41,699 nucleotides of DNA from SAR324 cluster bacterium (GTDB lineage Bacteria; SAR324; NAC60-12), in NCBI GenBank assembly GCA_015231825.1, contig JADGAV010000045.1:1-41699 (forward strand). Reading direction: 5' to 3'. The position numbers and the translations under genes are program-made. Under the pieces are notes generated by a model that saw nothing but the letters and a program-made list of their open reading frames with translations, was not told the DNA's origin and did not search any database. Of the stretch, positions 33,690 to 41,699 are shown in pieces. The stretch's first letter is position 1. Every line of letters begins with the position of its first letter.

Positions 33690-34957
33690 CCAATAGTATT
33701 AATAATTTGGCATCAATGCACAGGAACGGAAATCCGGTTGGAATGCCTTCCATCTGCTCAGCTCATCCGATCGTCATGCGTGCCACGCTCAGATATTGCA
33801 AAAAAACGAACACCAGCGTTTTAATTGAAGCCACCTGCAATCAGGTCAATCACTTGGGGGGGTACACCGGTATGTCACCGCAGGATTTTTCTGATTTTGT
33901 TGAATCGATTGCCATGCAGGAAGGATGTCCTGCAGAACTGGTCATGCTGGGCGGTGATCACCTGGGGCCGAGCCCGTGGAAACATTTACCCCTCGAAAAG
34001 GCAATGGTCGAAGCTGAACAAATGATTGTATCCTATGTTGAGGCGGGTTTCAGAAAAATTCATCTGGATGCTTCCATGTGCTGTTTAGGCGATCCCGAGG
34101 CACTTGACGATTCTACCGTGGCGAACCGTGCAGCAAGATTGGCGACGGTGGCAGAAGAAACCGCGAGTCAATGCGGAGTCGCTCCCCCTATTTACGTGAT
34201 TGGGACTGAAGTTCCTCCTCCAGGGGGTGCGGACCACGAAATTTCAGAGCTGACTCCAACGAGCTATCAGGCAGCGGCAAAAACAATCTCAACCCACCGG
34301 GATTTGTTCCTGAAACATGGATTGAAAGAAGCCTTTTCCCGAGTATTGGCAATCGTCGTCCAGCCCGGGGTCGAATTTGGCAACAAAAACGTAATAGAAT
34401 ACTCTCATGAAAAGGCAGAAGATCTCTTAAAACTCCTTGAGAATGAAAAGCAGTTTGTCTTCGAAGCCCATTCCACAGACTATCAGGAAAGCGCTTCGTT
34501 GACTCAACTTGTTCAGGACGGCTTCTCGATTCTCAAGGTAGGACCGGAATTGACTTTCTGCCTGCGTCAGGCGCTTTATGGCCTCGATCATATCGCATCC
34601 GAAATGATTTCTGGATACCCGGTAAGATCCCTTTACACCACAATCGAAAACACGATGCTGGCGTCTCCAGAAAATTGGAAAAAACATTATGATGGTGACA
34701 AAATTGAGCAGCGTGTGTTACGACACTATTCGCTGTCAGACAGGATTCGGTATTATTGGAATCACAAAGACGTCAAAGCTGCAGTAGGGAAGCTCATGAA
34801 AGTCATAACCGGAATTCACGTGCCTATGACTTTGTTTAAACAGTATTTACCGGAGGGTTGTCATTTTTCAAACAAGCCTCTCAATCCGGAAGAAGTATTG
34901 ATAGAACATCTAACTCCTGTACTTCAAAAGTATCAATCTGCATGCGTGTTATCATAA
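33686..34957 (+). CDS. gatZ: GatZ/KbaZ family protein, probable tagatose-6-phosphate 4-epimerase
   Basis: A 423-residue protein that follows E. coli GatZ closely throughout: VLIEATCNQVNHLGGYTGM, LGGDHLGPSPW, KIHLDASMCCLGDP, YVIGTEVPPPGGA, VVQPGVEFGNKNVIEY, EAHSTDYQ, ILKVGPELTFCLRQALY and YSLSDRIRYYWNH. In enteric bacteria GatZ is called the non-catalytic partner of tagatose-bisphosphate aldolase GatY. No GatY/KbaY gene occurs here, which favours the role known from Agrobacterium: direct epimerisation of tagatose 6-phosphate to fructose 6-phosphate. Coupling to the upstream kinase supports it. Confidence 0.93.
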   Translation: MTNSINNLASMHRNGNPVGMPSICSAHPIVMRATLRYCKKTNTSVLIEATCNQVNHLGGYTGMSPQDFSDFVESIAMQEGCPAELVMLGGDHLGPSPWKHLPLEKAMVEAEQMIVSYVEAGFRKIHLDASMCCLGDPEALDDSTVANRAARLATVAEETASQCGVAPPIYVIGTEVPPPGGADHEISELTPTSYQAAAKTISTHRDLFLKHGLKEAFSRVLAIVVQPGVEFGNKNVIEYSHEKAEDLLKLLENEKQFVFEAHSTDYQESASLTQLVQDGFSILKVGPELTFCLRQALYGLDHIASEMISGYPVRSLYTTIENTMLASPENWKKHYDGDKIEQRVLRHYSLSDRIRYYWNHKDVKAAVGKLMKVITGIHVPMTLFKQYLPEGCHFSNKPLNPEEVLIEHLTPVLQKYQSACVLS

Positions 34958-35035
34958 ATTTTTATCTTTCAATCGGCAATGCCTATGTTATCTTGGCATC
35001 CTTCGCAGGTCTTCACAAAAAGAATCCCGTGGAGT

Positions 35036-35056
35036 TCCCTGCCGGAGTTGCAGGGA
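35036..35056 (+). repeat. Hairpin between gatZ and the ABC ATPase gene
   Basis: TCCCTGC (35036-35042) and GCAGGGA (35050-35056) form a perfect 7-bp stem with a 7-base loop. No T-run follows. It may be an RNA-processing or stabilising element in the 184-base gap before the ATPase gene. Confidence 0.5.
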
Positions 35057-35141
35057 TATTGACGAAGGAGTTCGTCCATCCTTTATACAAGCATTTAAAA
35101 AATCACCGCACTAATTTATCCTTAAAACAGGGAGAAAAACG

Positions 35142-36236
35142 ATGGCAACAGTAAATTTGAATAAAGTAGTTAAAGCTTATGGGGATGTTGAAATCGTCCA
35201 TGGGATCGATCTGGATGTCAAAGATGAAGATTTTGTCGTCCTGCTGGGACCTTCCGGTTGCGGAAAATCGACGACCTTAAGGATGGTGGCCGGGCTTGAG
35301 GATATTACTGGAGGAGAAATCAAAATTGGAGATCGGGTGGTCAATGATGTCGCTCCCAAAGATCGCAAAATTGCGATGGTCTTTCAAAACTACGCTTTAT
35401 ATCCGCACATGACTGTTGCACAGAATATGGCTTTTGGACTCAAACTGCAAAAAATGCCAAAACCGGAAATTCAGAAAAAGGTGGACGAGGTGGCAAAAAT
35501 TCTGGAATTGGGCCCTCTGCTTGATCGACGCCCCGCCGCACTTTCGGGAGGACAGCGGCAGCGGGTTGCAATGGGACGCGCCATGGTAAGAACCCCTGAA
35601 GTATTTTTGTTTGATGAACCCCTTTCTAACCTCGATGCCAAATTACGGACCCACATGCGTCTGGAGATTCAAAAGCTTCATCAGCAGCTGAAGACCACAA
35701 CCCTCTATGTAACCCATGATCAGATCGAAGCGATGACGTTAGCTGACCAGATTGTGATTTTACGGGATGGTTACATTGAGCAAATCGGTTCTCCCAAAGA
35801 AGTGTTCGCAAACCCGAATAATATTTTTGTTGCCACTTTTATTGGGAGCCCCGCCATGAATTTAATCCCGATGAAAACCAAAAATGCAAAAAACGGATTG
35901 GTTTTGGAATCAGACTCCATCAAAATTCCGCTCCCGGAAAAGGAAAATCATCAGGTTCAGGCCAACATGGATGTCCTCGTAGGAATCCGTCCCACAGACA
36001 TCAATCTTGCCCAAAAAGACGATGGCATTGCCCCTGAATGGAAATTTGACGCCACGGTGGAAGTAACCGAATTGTTAGGCGCAGAGGCAATTTTGGATCT
36101 GAAGGTCGGTGCTCATGAAATCATGGCTCAAATAGAAGGAAAGGACATGCCGGAACGGAAGACAAAAATTCAAATCACCTTCAATACTGAAGCTTTTCAT
36201 GTCTTTGACAAGGTGTCTGAAAAATCTATTTTTTAG
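35142..36236 (+). CDS. ABC transporter ATPase (MalK/UgpC/SmoK family)
   Basis: Energy-coupling subunit of the polyol importer, 364 residues. The nucleotide domain has Walker A GPSGCGKST (residues 36-44), the Q-loop in VFQNYALYPHMTV, the signature LSGGQRQRVA, Walker B VFLFDEPLSNLDAKLR and the H-loop VTHDQIEAMT. A C-terminal TOBE/regulatory domain follows (VLVGIRPTDINL, AEAILDLKVG). This long form serves oligosaccharide, glycerol-phosphate and polyol importers, and one ATPase can serve several systems. GGGAGAAAAACG precedes the ATG. The gene lies after gatZ instead of beside the permeases, yet it is the only ATPase gene in the locus. Confidence 0.94.
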   Translation: MATVNLNKVVKAYGDVEIVHGIDLDVKDEDFVVLLGPSGCGKSTTLRMVAGLEDITGGEIKIGDRVVNDVAPKDRKIAMVFQNYALYPHMTVAQNMAFGLKLQKMPKPEIQKKVDEVAKILELGPLLDRRPAALSGGQRQRVAMGRAMVRTPEVFLFDEPLSNLDAKLRTHMRLEIQKLHQQLKTTTLYVTHDQIEAMTLADQIVILRDGYIEQIGSPKEVFANPNNIFVATFIGSPAMNLIPMKTKNAKNGLVLESDSIKIPLPEKENHQVQANMDVLVGIRPTDINLAQKDDGIAPEWKFDATVEVTELLGAEAILDLKVGAHEIMAQIEGKDMPERKTKIQITFNTEAFHVFDKVSEKSIF

Positions 36237-36401
36237 TTTCAGTCTTCTGATCAATACGGTCAGGGAATTTTGCCTCGAAGCAGTCGGATCTTCAAGAATC
36301 TAAAAAAGTTGTGGAATTATGAACCGCGTCTCAGGCTGAGGCATTTGCGGAGGAGCCGGTCCCCAAAAAATGGGAATTTCAAATCAAATTGAGCAGTTAT
36401 T

Positions 36402-37172
36402 ATGATCCTCGACAAATTTTCACTAAAAGATCAGGTTGGTATTGTCACTGGAGGCGGCCAGGGTTTGGGAAAGGCATTTTGCCTGGCATTTGCCGAAGTG
36501 GGAGCCGATATTGTAGTCGCAGAAGTCAATTCGGAAACGGGAGCCCAAACGGTTCAAGAAATTCAAAATTCGGGACGCCGTTCCTTGTTCATTGAAACTG
36601 ACATTCGACATAAATCGAGTGTCGATGCGATGGTCAAAAAAACGGTTGCTGAATTTGGAAAACTTGATTTCATCATGAACAATGCCGGCGTGGTCCATTG
36701 GCAGGAAGCCGAAGACAATTCTGAAACGGAATGGCGAAATGTGATCGATATCAACCTGAACGGCCTGTTCTTTTGTTGCCAGGCTGCCGCCAAACAAATG
36801 AAAAAACAAGGAGGTGGGCGGATCATCAACATTGCTTCCATGTCTGGACTCATCGTGAATCAGCCCCAAAAGCAGACTTCTTACAATACCTCCAAAGCAG
36901 CTGTGATTCACCTCACCAAATCACTGGCAGCCGAATGGGCCCCTCATCTCATACGGGTCAATTCAATTTCACCGGGTTACATGGAAGGGCCTTTGGCGGG
37001 TGAATACTTTGAAGATCCTCAATATGGCGGGGTCTGGTTTGACGCAACTCCCATGAGACGTCCCGGCAAGCCTGAGGAACTCTGCCCGATTGCAATAATG
37101 CTTGCCTCCGAAGCATCAAGCTACATGACCGGCTCCAATGTCGTTGTCGATGGAGGTTTTACCCTATGGTAG
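36402..37172 (+). CDS. Short-chain dehydrogenase, probable polyol/ketose oxidoreductase
   Basis: SDR enzyme of 256 residues: cofactor motif VTGGGQGLGKAF, MNNAGVVHWQEAEDN, catalytic serine in NIASMSGLIVN, and Tyr-Lys in SYNTSKAAVIHLTKSLAAEWA. The segment from NQPQKQTSYN to VNSISPGYM resembles sorbose/mannitol/arabinitol dehydrogenases of the fungal and bacterial SDR group. The likely job is oxidation of a second polyol, for example altritol or arabinitol, or ketose reduction. It is the last plus-strand gene of the locus and converges on the LacI-family gene 62 bases away. The ribosome binding site is weak. Confidence 0.87.
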   Translation: MILDKFSLKDQVGIVTGGGQGLGKAFCLAFAEVGADIVVAEVNSETGAQTVQEIQNSGRRSLFIETDIRHKSSVDAMVKKTVAEFGKLDFIMNNAGVVHWQEAEDNSETEWRNVIDINLNGLFFCCQAAAKQMKKQGGGRIINIASMSGLIVNQPQKQTSYNTSKAAVIHLTKSLAAEWAPHLIRVNSISPGYMEGPLAGEYFEDPQYGGVWFDATPMRRPGKPEELCPIAIMLASEASSYMTGSNVVVDGGFTLW

Positions 37173-37234
37173 GCACCCGGTAAATTGCCCAATCCAAATA
37201 TGAATCACAATGCGTAATGGCAGAAGGAAGAATA

Positions 37235-38266
37235 TCAAGCCATTTTGCATTCTGGTTCAATCAGAACAGGAGGAATCATAATCAGAGTTTCCCGATTGCT
37301 GGGGTATTCATCAATCATCCGGTATGCCTCGGAAATGAGCTTTTCTGTATCTTGCCTTACCATCAAAATTGGAATCGAGAGAAAAGAAGCAAACGGATCC
37401 CAATCAAAGCAGCCGATCACCATTTCAGCATAGTTTTCATGAGGTAATTTTTTCAAATAGCGAACGATTCCTTCCAGCGCGGTAATAGAGTTGATGAAAA
37501 TTCCCTGCGGAAGCCCGTCCAGCCGCTCATGAATTGATTTTAGGGAAAATTCTGCTCCTTCTGCTTCGTACCCGCAGATATGGATATGATCTTCCGAGGG
37601 GTTAAGCCCGTGATTCGTCATTGCATCTCTAAATCCAACCACCCGGTTGCTGGTGGCGTAATCCTCTTTCAGTCCCCCGATAAAATATAAACTGTTCGAT
37701 TCATAGTCCCTTTGTGCCAGGGGTTCTTTTAGCATTCTGTCCGCCAAGTTAAATGCTCCTCGATAGTTGTCAGTCACGATCGAGGGACCCTCTCCCGGAA
37801 GATCAACATTGACGCAACGAATGTGCTTTTTTTGACACATTTTTCTCAATCGTTCCGGAGATCGTGCTCCGACGATAAAAAGAAATTCAATCTGGTGAGC
37901 CATCAGGGAATTGATAATTTCCTCCTCGTTTTGAGGATCTCGATGGGCACTGACCACGATAGGACACAACCCGCGAGCCCTTGCCTCTGATTCAAAGGCT
38001 TCCGCCAATCCTGCAAAAAATCGATTGGTGTACTGCGGAATGATCATCCCTGCCAATCCAGATTGATTCAACCGCAAAGAACGGGCGTTACGATTGATTT
38101 TATATTCTGCTTTTTGGCTAATGTTGAGAATGAGACGGGCAGTGGGCTCGCTAATTCTATGGGATTTCCATTTTCCATTGAGAACAAGACTGACGGTTGC
38201 AGGTGAAACCTTTGCCTGTTCAGCAATGTCGTAAATCGTCAATTTCTTCAAAGGATTTGCTTTCAT
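37235..38266 (-). CDS. LacI-family transcriptional repressor
   Basis: A 343-residue regulator. The N-terminal DNA-binding domain TIYDIAEQAKVSPATVSLVLNGK has the LacI helix-turn-helix, followed by the hinge region AEYKINRNARSLRLNQSG. The rest is a periplasmic-binding-protein-like effector domain: LAGMIIPQYTNRFFAGLAEAFE, VNVDLPGEGPSIVTDNYRGAFN and LYFIGGLKEDYATSNRVVGFRDA. The effector is probably a polyol, ketose or their phosphate. It is the second gene after the tagatose-epimerase-like gene on the same strand. The two identical palindromes at 39281 and 39489 are its most likely operators. Confidence 0.93.
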   Translation of the reverse strand: MKANPLKKLTIYDIAEQAKVSPATVSLVLNGKWKSHRISEPTARLILNISQKAEYKINRNARSLRLNQSGLAGMIIPQYTNRFFAGLAEAFESEARARGLCPIVVSAHRDPQNEEEIINSLMAHQIEFLFIVGARSPERLRKMCQKKHIRCVNVDLPGEGPSIVTDNYRGAFNLADRMLKEPLAQRDYESNSLYFIGGLKEDYATSNRVVGFRDAMTNHGLNPSEDHIHICGYEAEGAEFSLKSIHERLDGLPQGIFINSITALEGIVRYLKKLPHENYAEMVIGCFDWDPFASFLSIPILMVRQDTEKLISEAYRMIDEYPSNRETLIMIPPVLIEPECKMA

Positions 38267-38368
38267 GAATCCTTATTGTCTGGCATTGAATTCTTTATTG
38301 ACAACTCCAACAGTTCCGGCATCAAAGCAGAGCAAACCCTGTTGAAAAATAATAAAGTGAAAGGAAGC

Positions 38369-39247
38369 TTAGGCCGATGCAGAAATTGATTCATGAGCAC
38401 TTTTCAGATGGGTGTCCATGAACGCTTTGGCATGAACCGCCAAATCAAAACCATCATCCCAAAGATTTCTCCAAATTCCTAAAATACTTGCCAATTCTTT
38501 GTGGACAACAACGTTGGAAAATGATTCAAAAGTGATTGGCCCCTTGTAACCCGAATAGACAATACCGCGAAACACGTCGTCAAAATTAATCGAGCCAGAA
38601 CCCAGATACCCTCGATGTGACTCACCGATATGAAAATAGTTTAAAAAGTCGCCCGTCTCTTTCATGGCAGACACAACATCGTTTTCTTCGATATTCATGT
38701 GATACGTATCAAGATGAACCTTGATGTTTGGTGTACCAACTCGCTTGCAAACTTCCACTGCTTGCGCAGCGGTATTGATGACATTGGATTCATAGCGGTT
38801 GACCACTTCCAAACCAATTGTAATGTCACTCTTCTTTGCCTGTTCTGAAACCCGTCGCAAGACTTCAATCGAATTTTCAACACCCTTTCGAGTAGGCGGA
38901 TGAAAATATTTTGTGAAAGCCGAATACAATATGCCGCAGACATAAGGAGAGCCAACATCTCTTGCGAGTAAGACGGCATCTCTTAAAGTTGCTTCCCCCC
39001 GTGCTATTTTTTCGGGATCTTCACTGGAAATATCCGCCTCCGGGGCCAGACCTAAGGAAAGGCTTACGCCAAGATTGGCTTTTTCCAATCGTTGCCTCGT
39101 AAAATCAACATCAATTGAACTGGGATCAAGGGCAGGGATTTCGATATAGTCATAGCCGATTTCTGCGGTCTGTTCAATGGCTTGGGTACACTCTTCATGG
39201 CTCCAACCCCCGGCCCAAACCAGCGCATGTATACCAAGTTTATTCAT
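38369..39247 (-). CDS. D-tagatose/D-psicose 3-epimerase family enzyme
   Basis: A TIM-barrel ketose epimerase, 292 residues. The four metal ligands of D-tagatose 3-epimerase (Glu152, Asp185, His211, Glu246) correspond to Glu147 in GLEVVNRYE, Asp180 in HLDTYHMNIEE, His206 in FHIGESHRG and Glu241 in ITFESF. Glu158 and Arg217 correspond to Glu153 and Arg212, all with the same shift of five, so the active site is complete. The reaction exchanges configuration at C3 of free ketoses: tagatose/sorbose, fructose/psicose. Related members act on 3-keto sugars or erythrulose, so the substrate needs care. GAGGAGAAATT fixes the start. It heads a two-gene unit with the LacI gene. Confidence 0.88.
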   Translation of the reverse strand: MNKLGIHALVWAGGWSHEECTQAIEQTAEIGYDYIEIPALDPSSIDVDFTRQRLEKANLGVSLSLGLAPEADISSEDPEKIARGEATLRDAVLLARDVGSPYVCGILYSAFTKYFHPPTRKGVENSIEVLRRVSEQAKKSDITIGLEVVNRYESNVINTAAQAVEVCKRVGTPNIKVHLDTYHMNIEENDVVSAMKETGDFLNYFHIGESHRGYLGSGSINFDDVFRGIVYSGYKGPITFESFSNVVVHKELASILGIWRNLWDDGFDLAVHAKAFMDTHLKSAHESISASA

Positions 39248-39280
39248 AATTTCTCCTCAGTTGAGTAGTTTTTCAATGAA

Positions 39281-39294
39281 CTAAATCTATTTAG
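39281..39294. promoter_or_regulatory. Palindrome, putative LacI-family operator 1
   Basis: CTAAAT-CT-ATTTAG, a 6-bp inverted repeat around two bases, 34 bases upstream of the epimerase start. A second exact copy is 209 bases away. LacI-family operators are short even palindromes of this kind. Confidence 0.65.
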
Positions 39295-39488
39295 CAAAAA
39301 CTACAAGGTTTATTTGTGCACTCACAGAATTCGGGAATTGTCGATTAGCTGCCCAATATACATCCCTTTTTCGATCCCCATTTTTGAACCTCACCGTGAT
39401 TAAAAATACTGCTGCCCTCCCGATCCCAACTTTCAGATGCCAGATACGAAAAAATGCAGGTTTTTTTGATAAAAAACTTGATTTTAAC

Positions 39489-39504
39489 GCTAAATCTATT
39501 TAGC
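39489..39504. promoter_or_regulatory. Palindrome, putative LacI-family operator 2
   Basis: GCTAAAT-CT-ATTTAGC, 7-bp arms, containing the same 14-mer as operator 1. It lies about 255 bases upstream of the mannitol-dehydrogenase-family ATG. The 209-base distance to operator 1 is close to 20 helical turns, so a tetramer could loop the DNA. Confidence 0.65.
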
Positions 39505-39586
39505 TTTGTTTATCATTTCAGCAGTTTCCTGCAAACACAGGCATTGCTTCTGCAGTGCGACAGGAAATTCAAAAAATTCACGCAAA

Positions 39587-39645
39587 AGATGTGCTGCCAC
39601 GACGTGCTGGCACATCTCCTCCCGGCGGAGGGGAACTCCCCTCCG
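39587..39645 (+). other. GC-rich hairpin cluster in a probable mRNA leader
   Basis: AGATGTGC (39587-39594) pairs with GCACATCT (39610-39617). CGGAGGGGA (39626-39634) pairs perfectly with TCCCCTCCG (39637-39645) over a 2-base gap. CTCC just upstream could compete for the same G-rich strand. The cluster stands out in an AT-rich region. It may be a structured leader or a protein-binding site; no T-run follows, so it is not a simple terminator. Confidence 0.45.
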
Positions 39646-39759
39646 TTCGGTGGAATCAAGCCGCAATGCATCGACATCCCCGGAAGCATCTCACTCAATT
39701 GACATAACTGATCTTGATCAGTGTGGCAAAACTATAATGTTCGAAATGGGTGCAAAATA

Positions 39760-41271
39760 ATGCCAAATACTCGCAAGGAAAGCGCGGCCAAAGCGGCAAC
39801 AAGCCTGAATTCCGCTTCCCTGTCGCTCCTTCATCCAGAAGTCAGCATCCCTCACTATGACCGTCAAAAAGTAAAAACAGGAATCGTCCATATCGGTGTT
39901 GGTGGATTCCACCGGGCACACCAGGCCCTTTATTCGGATGAATTGCTGCAAAATCATTCTGCAAATGAATGGGGAATTTGCGGAGTCGGTTTGCTTCCAT
40001 TTGACAAAAAAATGGACACGGTGCTGCAAAAGCAGGATTGTCTTTACACCTTGATTGAGCGTCACTATGAAAAGGAAACAGTAAGAGTAATCGGAGCTTT
40101 GCTCGAATATTTTTTTGCACCGGAAAACCCTGAAGCAGTTCTCGAAAAAATGTCTTCGGAAGAAACAAAAATTGTTTCCCTGACCATCACAGAAGGAGGG
40201 TATTGCTACAATGAAGCCACAGAAGAATTTGACCCCGGCAACCCTCAGGTAGTCCATGATCTCAAAAACCCATCCAATCCAGTCGGCGCATTCGGATTTT
40301 TAGTGGAAGCCCTAAATCGAAGGCGACTTCGGGAAATTCCCGCATTTACCATCCAATCCTGCGACAACCTCCAGAACAACGGAAATTTAACAAAAAAGAT
40401 GGTGCTCGCTTTTGCCCGATTGAGAGACCCTGCTCTCAGTCAATGGATTGGAGAGCATGTCACCTTTCCCAATAGCATGGTTGATCGGATCACGCCGACG
40501 ACCTCTGAAGAGGATAGAACGGCCCTTAGTGAACACTGGGGAATCCAGGATGACTGGCCTGTCGTTTGCGAATCCTTTAAACAGTGGGTCATTGAAGATG
40601 AGTTTTGCAACGGACGCCCTCCCTGGGAAAAGGTTGGTGTTCAAATGACTGCTGATGTTTTTCCCTATGAGAAAATGAAAATACGCCTCCTCAATGCCAG
40701 CCATGCCTCTGCAGCATACCTCGCATATTTGGACGGCTATGAGTATTTTTACGAGGCCGTCGCGGATCCTCTCTATGCCCTTTTTCTGCAACGATTGATG
40801 GACGAAGATGTCACGCCATTGCTGTCGGAAGTACCAGGGGTTGACCTGACGGAATACAAGAACACTCTGCTGGACCGCTTTTGCAACCCATCGGTCAAAG
40901 ACCACATGAACCGGCTCTGCACCGATGGCTCCAAAAGAGTCCCAAAGTTTATCCTCTCCTCTATTCAAGAGCAGCTTCTGCAGGGAAAAACCCCTCGATG
41001 GCTCTCACTGGCCATTGCAGGATGGTTCCGTTTTTTATCCGCAGAAAATGAAAAAGGAGAAGCATTCAATATCAATGATCCAATGGCAAAGGTCCTGACA
41101 GAAAAAGCAAAAGCAGGAAAAACAGACCCCCGTCCGCTACTCAGTATCACTGAAATTTTTGGAGATTTTTTATCTCAATCCCCGGCATTTACAAATTGTC
41201 TGAGACAAGATTTGAAAAGTATTTATCAGATAGGAGTCCGAGCGACGCTGGAAAACGCATTGAAAATGTAA
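39760..41271 (+). CDS. Mannitol dehydrogenase family (long-chain polyol dehydrogenase)
   Basis: NAD-dependent polyol 2-dehydrogenase, 503 residues from ATG 39760, oxidising mannitol, arabinitol, sorbitol or a related polyol to its ketose. The Rossmann domain begins IVHIGVGGFHRAHQALY. The catalytic set of Pseudomonas fluorescens mannitol dehydrogenase (Asn191, Lys295, Asn300, His303) matches Asn203 in SCDNLQNNG and Lys307, Asn312 and His315 in KIRLLNASH, with one constant shift of twelve. Fructuronate and altronate reductases share the fold, so the substrate rests on context. The frame extends to a GTG at 39721; ATG 39760 starts closer to family N termini. Divergent from the epimerase gene and likely under the same repressor. 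Confidence 0.9.
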   Translation: MPNTRKESAAKAATSLNSASLSLLHPEVSIPHYDRQKVKTGIVHIGVGGFHRAHQALYSDELLQNHSANEWGICGVGLLPFDKKMDTVLQKQDCLYTLIERHYEKETVRVIGALLEYFFAPENPEAVLEKMSSEETKIVSLTITEGGYCYNEATEEFDPGNPQVVHDLKNPSNPVGAFGFLVEALNRRRLREIPAFTIQSCDNLQNNGNLTKKMVLAFARLRDPALSQWIGEHVTFPNSMVDRITPTTSEEDRTALSEHWGIQDDWPVVCESFKQWVIEDEFCNGRPPWEKVGVQMTADVFPYEKMKIRLLNASHASAAYLAYLDGYEYFYEAVADPLYALFLQRLMDEDVTPLLSEVPGVDLTEYKNTLLDRFCNPSVKDHMNRLCTDGSKRVPKFILSSIQEQLLQGKTPRWLSLAIAGWFRFLSAENEKGEAFNINDPMAKVLTEKAKAGKTDPRPLLSITEIFGDFLSQSPAFTNCLRQDLKSIYQIGVRATLENALKM

Positions 41272-41618
41272 TCGTAGAAAATGCAGGTAAAACGCAGAAT
41301 CCGGCCCATGCAGTCCGCTTTAAATTCGGCCAAAGTCTTTGCCAGACAGGGAAATCTCCTTTGGACATAAAAGTATATTATGCTTACCTGTAAAATAAAG
41401 ATTTCCCCTATGTGAACAATTTTTCCAGGAGAGGACTTGAGGGTGCTTTATTTTTAAATACAGTCTTGCCTTTTTCCTAAAATATCATATTATTTTTGTT
41501 TGTAGTACAAAAGCATTTATAAATCCTTATTGAAAAACCCCGCAACTAAAATTGCAGAATCATCAATAAGGTAGCCGCCATCTCAGTCGGGCGGTTGTAT
41601 GGCAATGCAATCTTCTCT
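41272..41618. other. Intergenic region before tRNA-Phe
   Basis: No gene is supported. A 9-bp inverted repeat GGGAAATCT/AGATTTCCC lies at 41349-41407 with a 41-base loop. Two possible promoters for the tRNA are TTGCCT-N16-TATTAT (41466-41493) and TTGTTT-N16-TATAAA (41496-41523). Confidence 0.45.
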
Positions 41619-41691
<73 letters not shown>

Positions 41692-41699
41692 CCTCCATT

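Larger units (their letters stand above)
39248..39759. other. Divergent regulatory region with paired palindromes and GC-rich hairpins
   Basis: This 512-base space between the epimerase and mannitol-dehydrogenase genes has no supported gene. It holds two copies of the palindrome CTAAATCTATTTAG near its left edge and centre, then a GC-rich cluster of hairpins at 39587-39645 inside the probable leader of the plus-strand gene. Confidence 0.65.

Noticed and set aside
34981..35030. Possible sigma-54 promoter TTGGCATCCTTCGCAG before the ATPase gene
   Set aside because: The GG and GC elements are eight bases apart instead of ten, which sigma-54 does not tolerate.
34858..35154. 98-codon plus-strand frame spanning the gatZ-ATPase gap
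   Set aside because: It begins inside gatZ in another frame and overlaps the ATPase start; the middle contains a hairpin, and the protein has no family resemblance.
41349..41407. Terminator for the mannitol-dehydrogenase-family gene
   Set aside because: The 9-bp arms are exact, but the 41-base loop and lack of a T-run make a terminator unlikely; listed only as an inverted repeat.

Overview
The window comes from a motile Gram-negative bacterium. It carries MotA and two MotB stator proteins, periplasmic binding proteins with Sec-type signal peptides, a tripartite TRAP transporter, and a histidine kinase with an NtrC-class sigma-54 activator. Base composition is moderate, with AT-rich gaps. The mix of TRAP and ABC uptake, sulfopyruvate-decarboxylase-like and polyol genes suits a marine proteobacterium or SAR324/delta-like lineage, but that placement is inference.

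Layout. Positions 1-1625 hold no gene I can support. 1626-10739 is housekeeping: a spermidine-synthase-like protein, an ACT-domain malic enzyme, a ClC-family protein with CBS and two TrkA-C domains, NAD synthetase, and motA-motB-motB. 10808-14883 (minus strand) holds a membrane glycosyltransferase-like protein and a four-gene run of unknown substrate (SRPBCC, glyoxalase-like, and the two halves of a ThDP decarboxylase). 15248-17779 has an M20 peptidase and a PanE-like reductase. 17828-20690 is a DctPQM TRAP transporter.

21226-37172 is the most interesting part. A minus-strand signalling operon (histidine kinase, NtrC-type regulator, extra periplasmic binding protein, calcineurin-like phosphoesterase, 68-residue protein, STAS protein) is divergent from a plus-strand polyol locus: binding protein, two permeases, SmoS-type sorbitol dehydrogenase, tagatose-kinase-like PfkB, GatZ, ABC ATPase and a second SDR. 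The intergenic space holds a near-consensus sigma-54 promoter and three copies of a TTGGGAC-N6-GTCCCAA dyad, a likely target of the NtrC-type protein. The operon's binding protein is a paralogue of the transporter's binding protein, which suggests periplasmic sensing of the imported sugar alcohol.

37235-41271 continues the polyol theme. A LacI-family repressor and a D-tagatose-3-epimerase-family enzyme are divergent from a long-chain mannitol-dehydrogenase-family enzyme. Two identical 14-bp palindromes 209 bp apart lie between them. Together the enzymes could oxidise several hexitols to ketoses, interconvert these at C3, phosphorylate tagatose and epimerise it to fructose 6-phosphate. The window ends with tRNA-Phe(GAA).
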